Positions 52,543 to 59,470 of a stretch of 64,000 bases of DNA are shown in pieces. Below the pieces are notes generated by a model. It made no database searches. It was given only the letters and a program-made list of their open reading frames with translations, and was not told the DNA's origin. Positions within the stretch are counted from its first letter, which is position 1. The number at the start of each line of letters is the position of its first letter. Source of the DNA: an uncultured Eubacteriales bacterium (lineage in GTDB: Bacteria > Bacillota > Clostridia > Peptostreptococcales > Anaerovoracaceae); assembly GCA_949285555.1 (NCBI GenBank), contig CASDYG010000001.1, forward strand, positions 62,001 through 126,000, read 5' to 3'. Position numbers and translations under genes: made by a program.

Positions 52543-52920
52543 ATGAGGAAAATGAAGAGACTAATGAATACTGCTTTAGTATTGTTTTTACTAGGTTACA
52601 CATTAATACCTTTTGTAGCTACCAGAGATTTTACGAAAATAGCGGCCAAAGAATTGGCTAAGCATAGTCAATTAGCTAACTCTATTAATGATAAAATGTT
52701 AGAGATAATTATATTTGATATTTACATTGCAATTATATTTATATTAAATTTTAGCGCTTTTGGAATATTAATATATCTAGATCTTAAGAAATATGACTTT
52801 AAAAAGCATTTAGGTGTACCATTGTCATATATTGTTGTACTAGAAATCATAATTATGCTAATTCTTGGTTGGTTTACACTCATGATTACAGGTTTTGCTA
52901 CCTGGGAAGAACCTAATTAA
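52543..52920 (+). CDS. Small three-helix membrane protein, unknown
   Basis: The 125-residue product is not recognised. Three hydrophobic segments lie at about residues 8-24, 55-78 and 93-115; the loop between the first two is hydrophilic and contains KIAAKELAKHSQLANS. The ATG at 52543 is preceded by GGAGG; an upstream in-frame GTG at 52525 lies before this site. It has its own extended -10 promoter, and a strong hairpin follows. It and the 82-residue protein may be unrelated accessory genes. Confidence 0.6.
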   Translation: MRKMKRLMNTALVLFLLGYTLIPFVATRDFTKIAAKELAKHSQLANSINDKMLEIIIFDIYIAIIFILNFSAFGILIYLDLKKYDFKKHLGVPLSYIVVLEIIIMLILGWFTLMITGFATWEEPN

Positions 52921-52948
52921 GTATATTTTAAAGTCTATATATTCAATT

Positions 52949-52991
52949 ATACGTCCCCTCCTCCTATATCCTTAGGGATGAGGGGACGTAT
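52949..52991. repeat. 12-bp GC-rich inverted repeat
   Basis: ATACGTCCCCTC (52949-52960) pairs perfectly with GAGGGGACGTAT (52980-52991) across a 19-base loop. Only a short T run (CATATTTT) follows, so it may be a weak terminator or a mobile-element boundary. Confidence 0.55.
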
Positions 52992-53008
52992 CATATTTTG
53001 ACTCTTTA

Positions 53009-53199
53009 TTACCTATTTAAAAAATCTGCATATACAGACGCTAAAATATCAGTCTCTTGTTTATTAGGCATGCGTTTAGCATTAGCTAGTTTTTTCAGTA
53101 ACTTAATAGATGCTCCATTTACATCTGTATCTTCTATAATAGGAACTTCAACAAGTCCATATACTATATCCCTAAAATATTATCTCTTAACTTTTTCAC
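53009..53199 (-). pseudogene. Frameshifted small-gene relic
   Basis: On the - strand the last 56 codons before TAA at 53011-53009 are protein-like (VYGLVEVPIIEDTDVNGAS, then KKLANAKRMPNKQE and ASVYADFLNR) but have no start; the frame is closed upstream by TAA at 53182-53180. A GTG at 53199 behind AAAGG reads KKLRDNILGI in another frame and joins smoothly to VYGLVEVP if one frameshift near 53168 is allowed. The predicted intact product would have about 60 residues. The family is not recognised. Confidence 0.5.
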
Positions 53200-53244
53200 C
53201 CTTTAAGGTGGTGCTTTATTTTACGTATTCATTTCCTTTCCCTT

Positions 53245-53273
53245 AAATAAAAAAGGATAGCAAATGCTATCCC
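53245..53273 (-). terminator. Terminator of the small transcript at 53.3-53.4 kb
   Basis: On the - strand GGATAGC, loop ATTT and GCTATCC are followed by TTTTTTATTT. Confidence 0.8.
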
Positions 53274-53407
53274 TTAATCTTCATCTCATTTAATCTTCTA
53301 CCCATCTTTTTTAGTAAGCGTTCTATACTCAGCAAGCTGATCGTGTTTTTAATTTCTCTCAACGCCATCTTGGCGAGATTGTGTGTTGTTTTAATTTATG
53401 CTATTTT
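53267..53407 (-). ncRNA. Candidate small RNA or 33-codon ORF
   Basis: A transcript of about 160 bases is bounded by a good promoter and a strong terminator. It contains hairpin CGCCA-AGA-TGGCG with flanking TCTC/GAGA pairing. Inside, ATG at 53368 opens a 33-codon frame (MALREIKNTISLLSIERLL and following) ending in the terminator stem, but it has no ribosome binding site; the upstream codons read on as protein-like (TTHNLAK), so a gene relic is an alternative. Confidence 0.4.
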
Positions 53408-53413
53408 GTGTCT

Positions 53414-53442
53414 ACTATAATATTGTTTCGGCTTGATTTCAA
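53414..53442 (-). promoter_or_regulatory. Promoter of the small transcript
   Basis: On the - strand TTGAAA (53442-53437), a 17-base spacer and TATAGT (53419-53414), just after the TVP38-family stop codon. Confidence 0.7.
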
Positions 53443-53465
53443 GATTTTATAAATGCATACGACTA

Positions 53466-54212
53466 TTATTCTTCCTTATTTTTATTGCCTAACTTATCAT
53501 AAATAGAGTCAATATAACTAATAAGTTTTTTACGGTATATAATACATATTATAAAGATAAATAAAAAAATCACTGATACACAAAGCATTGCTATATACAT
53601 TTTCTTTTCGTACATAGTGCCTACAAGCAGGCTGCCAATCATACCAAATGCTCGTCCTACTAAAGAAAGAAGTAAAAATATTTTAAAGTTTATACGAGAA
53701 ATTCCAGCTGCATATCCCACCAAATCCTTGGGTATACCTGGGATTAAATAGAGGAGAAAAACGATGTTATATGCTCTGTGGCTGTTTAATCTTTTGACAT
53801 AATAGGTCATCTTCTCCTTTCCGAAGATAGCCTCCATGCCTCCTCTGCCGAGCCATTTTGCTAAAAAATACGTAATGGTAGTACCAATGGCAGCTCCCAT
53901 CATGGAAGCAATAAGTCCAGTTAAAAATCCATATACGTATCCTGCAGCAACTTGAAAAATTTGTCCTGGGATTATACTGATTACGATTTGAATAATTTGA
54001 ACCAAAATATATATCAGTAATCCTTTTGCCTTATTTGCCCTCAAAAATTCAGTAACAGCATCAAGAGAACTGAAACGCTGTATTAAATCTCGTTGAAAAA
54101 ACCAAATATAAAGTGGGATTCCTACGACGATAAAAATAAGCACCAAAAGATTCAACAAATTAAACCATAATTTAATTTTTGAGTTATTGGACTTATTGCT
54201 ATTATTTTTCAT
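53466..54212 (-). CDS. TVP38/TMEM64 (VTT-domain) membrane protein
   Basis: The 248-residue product has a hydrophilic Asn/Lys/Ser N-terminus, about six membrane segments and the VTT-domain core: SIIPGQIFQVAAGYVYGFLTG, then GTTITYFLAKWLGRGGM and LYLIPGIPKDLVGYAAG. Members of this DedA-superfamily group are lipid scramblase-like or transport proteins of unsettled substrate. It lies 17 bases after the methionine gamma-lyase-like gene and is probably the last gene of that operon. Confidence 0.88.
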   Translation of the reverse strand: MKNNSNKSNNSKIKLWFNLLNLLVLIFIVVGIPLYIWFFQRDLIQRFSSLDAVTEFLRANKAKGLLIYILVQIIQIVISIIPGQIFQVAAGYVYGFLTGLIASMMGAAIGTTITYFLAKWLGRGGMEAIFGKEKMTYYVKRLNSHRAYNIVFLLYLIPGIPKDLVGYAAGISRINFKIFLLLSLVGRAFGMIGSLLVGTMYEKKMYIAMLCVSVIFLFIFIICIIYRKKLISYIDSIYDKLGNKNKEE

Positions 54213-54229
54213 ATAGTCTTCCTTTATGA

Positions 54230-55525
54230 TTATAGTGTAACAAAACCTTTATCGAGAAGTGATTGTATAGATGAGCATACTACATATCTTCCATGTTCAA
54301 ATGTTATGCCACCCTGATAATATGCATTAAATGGTGGCTTGATTGGTCCATCAGCAGATGCTTCAATGGAAGAACCTGTTACAAATGAACCGGAAGCCAT
54401 TATAATGTCATTATCATAACCTGGCATTGGCCAAGGCTCAGGCTTAACAAATGAATCCACAGGAGCACTAGCTTGTATGGATTGTACAAAGCATTTTAGC
54501 ATGTCTTCATTATGAAAGCTTATTCCCTGTATAATATCACCTCTTTTTTTTACAGTTGATGGAAATACATCAAAGCCCAGCTTCTTATATGCACTACCCA
54601 TTAATATAGCCGTTTTATATGCACTTGCTACAACCGTTGGAGCAATAAAAAGTCCATGAAGTATACTTCGTACCTGACCAAAGGTTAGCCCACATTCAGC
54701 TCCTATTCCTGGACAAGTTAATCTGTATGATATGCGCTTTATTAAAGCTTCCTTTCCTGCAATATATCCACCTGAAAGTGCAAGAGATCCACCCGGATTT
54801 TTAATTAGAGACCCGGCAATTATATCTGCTCCTACATTGGTTGGTTCAAGCTCCTCTACAAATTCACCGTAGCAATTATCAACAAAAATAATAATGTCTG
54901 GATATTTTTCTTTTATCATTGCTATGGCATGAGCAAGTTCCTCCAGCGTAAGAGAGGCTCTGCGAGAATATCCCTTTGATCTTTGAAATGCCACTATTTT
55001 TGTTTTAACTGTAATAGCTTTAAGAATTGCAGAGATATCGATTTTTTTCATATCTAAAAGAGGAATACTTTTATATTCTACTCCCATTTCTTTAAGAGAG
55101 CCCATACCCTCTTCTCTAAGACCTATAACTGTATGTAAGGTATCATAAGGGTCTCCTGTGGCATATATCAGCTCATCTCCACGTGTTAGAAGGCCCTGAA
55201 GACATAATGATATGGCATGAGTACCATTGACAATATTTGTTCTCACCAAGGCTTTCTCAGTACCAAAAATTTGCGAAAAAATAGCTTCGGTAATTTCCCT
55301 GCCAATGTCACCATATCCATAGCCAGTATTCCATGCGAAATGTCTATCGGACAGTTCGTTATCACGAAAAGCGTTTAAAACCTTAATTTGATTGACAGCA
55401 GCTATGGTATCCATATGGTTAAATTCATCTGATAACTCTCTTTCACATTCCTCTATTAATTGCAGGACCTGCTTTTCAATGTGATGGCTTCCTAACAGCT
55501 TTTTATATATATGATAATCTATCAT
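54230..55525 (-). CDS. Methionine gamma-lyase-like PLP protein (aluminium-resistance family, YnbB-like)
   Basis: The 431-residue product belongs to the Met_gamma_lyase family (also labelled aluminium resistance protein). Seen: WNTGYGYGDIGREITEAIF, VRTNIVNGTHAISLCL, DNCYGEFVEELEP and the probable PLP lysine in GSLIKNPGG near residue 240, followed by GGYIAGKEALI. It sits beside miaA as ynbB does in many Firmicutes. Its start overlaps the recombinase stop by four bases. The true substrate is not established. Confidence 0.87.
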   Translation of the reverse strand: MIDYHIYKKLLGSHHIEKQVLQLIEECERELSDEFNHMDTIAAVNQIKVLNAFRDNELSDRHFAWNTGYGYGDIGREITEAIFSQIFGTEKALVRTNIVNGTHAISLCLQGLLTRGDELIYATGDPYDTLHTVIGLREEGMGSLKEMGVEYKSIPLLDMKKIDISAILKAITVKTKIVAFQRSKGYSRRASLTLEELAHAIAMIKEKYPDIIIFVDNCYGEFVEELEPTNVGADIIAGSLIKNPGGSLALSGGYIAGKEALIKRISYRLTCPGIGAECGLTFGQVRSILHGLFIAPTVVASAYKTAILMGSAYKKLGFDVFPSTVKKRGDIIQGISFHNEDMLKCFVQSIQASAPVDSFVKPEPWPMPGYDNDIIMASGSFVTGSSIEASADGPIKPPFNAYYQGGITFEHGRYVVCSSIQSLLDKGFVTL

Positions 55526-56652
55526 TTATTTCCTTCTCTTTCCTCTTCCCATTCCATATTTTTGACTAGATCACGTTTTACATTTGCCTTATGGGCAGCA
55601 TAAAGCTGTGTGGTCGTAACCTGCTCATGATCTAAAAGCGCCTGAACATCATATATGGAATTGCCACGACCTATGAGACTTGTTGCAGCGGTAGCACGTA
55701 GCTTATGTGGACTATATCCTCCCTTATGAGTGGTATTTAGAGGTATTGCAGTATATTTTTTTACCATTTCTCTTATTTGTCTTTGTGTCATGCGTTTTCC
55801 CTGAAGAGATAAGAAAAGTGCATCCTTATTTTCAGGGTCTAGCTCTTCTTCTTTTGCTCTTTCATTTTCAATATAATCAGTGATTACCTTAATAACCGAT
55901 TGATTAAGAGGCATGGTAGACTCCTTGCCACGTTTTCTGTAAATTAGAAAATCGCCCCTCCTGAAATTAAATGAAGATATATTTAGCTGTTGAAGCTCTG
56001 ATAGTCTTAATCCGTATGTGACAAATAATATTAAAATTGCCTTGTCTCTTTTTTTAGTCTTCTCCCAGTACCTGAGCTGATGATCCGTAAGTCCATTTCC
56101 AGTAGTTACGGCATCAAGCATTATCATGACCTCGTCATCCTGTAGGGCTTTTATTTCCTTTTCGCCAACCTTTGGTACACGAATGGGATTAAATGCATCT
56201 GTTATATTTTCATTTAACAGACCATCTCTATAAAGCTGCTTAAACATTACTGATAATGAAGAACGCTTTCTTGCAAGAGTACGATTATTATTTTCATACA
56301 CTGTTATATTTTTTTCAGTTTCTACCTGATATTTGCTACAATAATCTATAAAAATATTTATATCTACTGCCTGTATATCTTTAAATTCATCCAGCTTGAT
56401 CTTATTAGTTTCATCTGCCATAGTAAGATCCGTCTGGTTTATAAGATATTTACAGAAGAATAGAATATCATGTAGATATGCAAGGCGTGTCATAGGAAGT
56501 ACATTACCTTTTAAATACATGAAAAATCCCCGAAGAAAGCTAGGAAGCTTACCTTCTATTTCTTTACACTCCCTGAATATTTCATTTTCTTTTTTTACAA
56601 TATTATCGGGCTTTTGACTTTTATTATGTATTACAACTGATTTTTCAGCCAT
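55522..56652 (-). CDS. XerC/D-like tyrosine recombinase
   Basis: The 376-residue product has an N-terminal SAM-like core-binding domain (about 35-155) and a C-terminal catalytic domain with Arg216 (GLRLSEL), Lys near 240-243, His316-x-x-Arg319 (SPHKLRATA), His342 (LLDHEQV) and Tyr351. All active-site residues are present. Its fixed position between miaA and the lyase gene, overlapping both, suggests a resident housekeeping recombinase rather than an integrase; whether it acts at dif cannot be told. GGAGGAAGGG precedes the ATG. Confidence 0.88.
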   Translation of the reverse strand: MAEKSVVIHNKSQKPDNIVKKENEIFRECKEIEGKLPSFLRGFFMYLKGNVLPMTRLAYLHDILFFCKYLINQTDLTMADETNKIKLDEFKDIQAVDINIFIDYCSKYQVETEKNITVYENNNRTLARKRSSLSVMFKQLYRDGLLNENITDAFNPIRVPKVGEKEIKALQDDEVMIMLDAVTTGNGLTDHQLRYWEKTKKRDKAILILFVTYGLRLSELQQLNISSFNFRRGDFLIYRKRGKESTMPLNQSVIKVITDYIENERAKEEELDPENKDALFLSLQGKRMTQRQIREMVKKYTAIPLNTTHKGGYSPHKLRATAATSLIGRGNSIYDVQALLDHEQVTTTQLYAAHKANVKRDLVKNMEWEEEREGNK

Positions 56653-57575
56653 TTTAACCCTTCCTCCAATGCTTTAGACTGATCCTTATCATCAAGACTT
56701 ATCCATAGCGCATCTTTATATTTTTTGAACCATGTTATTTGTCTTTTTGCAAGATGTCTGGAATTTTTCTTAATATTTTCTACAGCAGCCTCCATACTGC
56801 TTTTTCCTTCAAGATAATTTATTATTTCCTTGTAGCCTATTCCCTTCATAGATATGTTTTCTGAAGCTGCTCCATTTGATAATAAAGTCTTCACCTCATC
56901 AATAAGCCCAGCTTCAATCATATTATCTACACGCTTATTTATTTGCTCATACAGCGTCTGACGATTTTTATATAGTATAATTGGAAGTGGCTTTAAGTAG
57001 GAAATTAAAGTATTGCTTCTATCAAAGGACTCTACCCTGCTACCAAGCTTTATTGCCTCTATTGCCCGTACTACCTTTTTCAGATTATTAGGATGAATCC
57101 TTTCAGCTGAGGCTGGATCTAATCTATAAAGTATGCTGTGCAAGGCCTCGCAGCCTTCCGTATTCGCAAGTTCATAGAGCTTCGTTCTAAGTGGATTATA
57201 GGGATCTACATTTTGAGTGGCAAAATCCATATTGTAAAAGATGCTATGATAGTAAAGTCCGCTTCCTCCAACAACTATAGGAATTTTATTCTTCTCATGC
57301 ACCTTACGTATATACATTCTTGCCATTTTCTGATATTTAGCAACGCTAAAATCCTCTAATGGCGAGATTTCACCAATTAAATGATGAGCAATTCCTTGCA
57401 TTTCCTCTTTTTTGATTGCAGCAGATCCAATAGTCATATGACTATAGACTTGCATTGAATCACAAGATATAATTTCACCATCAAGACGCTTTGCAAGTTC
57501 TACTGAATAGCTGGTTTTGCCTGTAGCAGTAGGGCCTAAAATTGCAGGTACCCTTATTTGCTCCCTAATATTCAT
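56631..57575 (-). CDS. miaA: tRNA dimethylallyltransferase
   Basis: MiaA adds a dimethylallyl group to A37 of tRNAs reading UNN codons. The 314-residue product has the P-loop GPTATGKT at 14-21, ISCDSMQVYSHMTIGSA, VGGSGLYYHSIFY, and ITWFKKYKDALWI at the C-terminus. Its ATG shares one base with the mutL stop (TGATG), so the two are translationally coupled. Its 3' end overlaps the recombinase start by 22 bases. Confidence 0.96.
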   Translation of the reverse strand: MNIREQIRVPAILGPTATGKTSYSVELAKRLDGEIISCDSMQVYSHMTIGSAAIKKEEMQGIAHHLIGEISPLEDFSVAKYQKMARMYIRKVHEKNKIPIVVGGSGLYYHSIFYNMDFATQNVDPYNPLRTKLYELANTEGCEALHSILYRLDPASAERIHPNNLKKVVRAIEAIKLGSRVESFDRSNTLISYLKPLPIILYKNRQTLYEQINKRVDNMIEAGLIDEVKTLLSNGAASENISMKGIGYKEIINYLEGKSSMEAAVENIKKNSRHLAKRQITWFKKYKDALWISLDDKDQSKALEEGLKWLKNQL

Positions 57576-59470
57576 CAGCTTCGTTTAAATAGCCTTTCTA
57601 TATGATACTTTGTAAATCTAATAATAGTTGGTCTTCCATGAGGGCAGCTAAATGGGTTTCTACACGTGGAAAGATCCCGTAGCAATGCATCAATCTCCTC
57701 CGTGCTAAGCTTATCATGAGCCTTTATTGCACTTTTACATGATGTTGTAATAAGCTTATCGATTACTATTTTATTTTCAATAAAGTTATTACTTTCAGCT
57801 TCATCAATGAAAGTTTTTAAGAACAGTTCTGCCTCGCTTATAGTCATAAAAGATGGTATTTCCCTCACCCTATATTGACTAGGTCCTGATTGATCAAGCT
57901 TATATCCCATTTTATTAAGACAGGTAGAAAAGGTAGTTACATCTATCAGTTTTTCATCTACCACTACTGAAAAAGGAAGCAAAAGGAGTTGGGATGATGG
58001 TTTGCTATCCAAATAGTGACCAACTAATCTCTCATAGAAAATTCTTTCATGTGCTGCATGTTGGTCTATCATAAAAAAAGATTCTTCTTCGTTTTTTGCT
58101 AGAATATACGTATCAAAAATACTACCTACCACAGAAAGCTGTCCTATTTCAAAAGGTTTTCCGCTTACCTCATATGCCGAGAAAATATCGGCATCCATGC
58201 TGTCATAAATTTCAATCTTATTTTTCTGATCACTTTCTGATGAAGCTTCTAATTCATTATGCTGCTTTCCTCTATCTTTCAAAAAAGACCGTAGGTCCAT
58301 TTGTTGATAGTCCTTTTCTTCCTGAAATAATGAGGCATTATGATAAGTATTCGTTCCTATATTGTACTCTTTTTTATCGGCTATATAATCTTTACTTTCT
58401 TTAGTCTTAGTATTGATGATTGAATCACCTAAGCCTAAGCTTTTCTTCTCTGTAAAGCTATCAATGCCCGCTGCTAAAAATTCCTCTTTACCAAGAGCTT
58501 CACTGATGGCACTTACAAGAAGAGTCTTTATAGCCTCCTCTTTGAGGAATTTAACCTGCCTTTTATTAGGATGAATATTAACATCAAGATACAAAGGATT
58601 TTCCTTTACAAATATGTATGCTTCAGGAAAACGACCTTCAAAAAGTCTTTCTCTATATGCCTCATCTATAGCTGCTTCTAAAAGCTTACTATCAATAAGT
58701 CTGCCATTTACAAAAAACAACTGTCCTCTTCTGTTGCTGCGACTAGTGCTTACCCTTGATACATAGCCCCATAATTGAAGCTCCTGTCCATCACCTGCAC
58801 TAAAAGGAACAAGGGCATCTAAATTTGTTCTTGGAAAACAGGTTCCAATTACATCTATAAGCCTGCCCTTTCCACTGGTAGCAAAAACTTCATTTCCATT
58901 TTTAATGTACATGAATTTTATAGCAGGATATGCCAAAGCTATTTCACTCATAAATGTAGATATACTTATGGCCTCTGAAGCTGGCTTTTTTAAAAATTTT
59001 AATCTGGCAGGTGTGTTATAAAATAAATCACGTATAATGATTGTAGTGCCAATGGGAGAACCAATAGGCTTATTTTCTATAACATTTGAGCCATGAATAA
59101 GCAGTCTTCTACCATGAGATGCTGTAGCTGTAGTGGTGATTATTTCGACTTTAGATACTGCGGCTATACTGGCAAGCGCCTCACCTCTAAAGCCCAGAGT
59201 TACAATATTATGTAAATCAGCTGCATGTCTTAACTTGCTAGTAGCATGCCTCAAAAATGCTGTTTCAACTTCAAGAGGATCAATTCCTGTACCATTATCA
59301 GATACACGAATATAATCTATTCCACCATTTTTAATTTCTACAGTTATTGTAGATGCACCGGCATCTATGGAGTTTTCTACCAGCTCCTTAACTATGGAAA
59401 CAGGAGCTTCAATCACCTCTCCTGCAGCGATTTTAGCAGCTGTTTCTTTATCTAAAACCTTAATCATCAT
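57575..59470 (-). CDS. mutL: DNA mismatch repair protein MutL
   Basis: MutL links MutS recognition to strand incision. The roughly 632-residue product has the GHKL ATPase motifs (VKELVENSIDAGAS, ISDNG-type VSDNGTGID, GFRGEALASI) and a C-terminal domain with DQHAAHERIFYE, matching the DQHA(x)2E(x)4E nicking-endonuclease motif, plus CKSAIKAHDK and the terminal CPHGRP. It should therefore nick DNA itself, as expected in bacteria without MutH. The start is ATG 59470 or 59467, both inside the end of mutS, with AAAGGA upstream. Confidence 0.96.
   Translation of the reverse strand: MMIKVLDKETAAKIAAGEVIEAPVSIVKELVENSIDAGASTITVEIKNGGIDYIRVSDNGTGIDPLEVETAFLRHATSKLRHAADLHNIVTLGFRGEALASIAAVSKVEIITTTATASHGRRLLIHGSNVIENKPIGSPIGTTIIIRDLFYNTPARLKFLKKPASEAISISTFMSEIALAYPAIKFMYIKNGNEVFATSGKGRLIDVIGTCFPRTNLDALVPFSAGDGQELQLWGYVSRVSTSRSNRRGQLFFVNGRLIDSKLLEAAIDEAYRERLFEGRFPEAYIFVKENPLYLDVNIHPNKRQVKFLKEEAIKTLLVSAISEALGKEEFLAAGIDSFTEKKSLGLGDSIINTKTKESKDYIADKKEYNIGTNTYHNASLFQEEKDYQQMDLRSFLKDRGKQHNELEASSESDQKNKIEIYDSMDADIFSAYEVSGKPFEIGQLSVVGSIFDTYILAKNEEESFFMIDQHAAHERIFYERLVGHYLDSKPSSQLLLLPFSVVVDEKLIDVTTFSTCLNKMGYKLDQSGPSQYRVREIPSFMTISEAELFLKTFIDEAESNNFIENKIVIDKLITTSCKSAIKAHDKLSTEEIDALLRDLSTCRNPFSCPHGRPTIIRFTKYHIERLFKRS

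Noticed and set aside
52998..53246. 82-codon + strand ORF
   Set aside because: The - strand of the same region reads as a more protein-like, frameshifted relic, and the + strand start has no ribosome binding site.
53267..53407. tracrRNA or known riboswitch identity for the small transcript
   Set aside because: No anti-repeat, cas genes or known riboswitch motif could be recognised.
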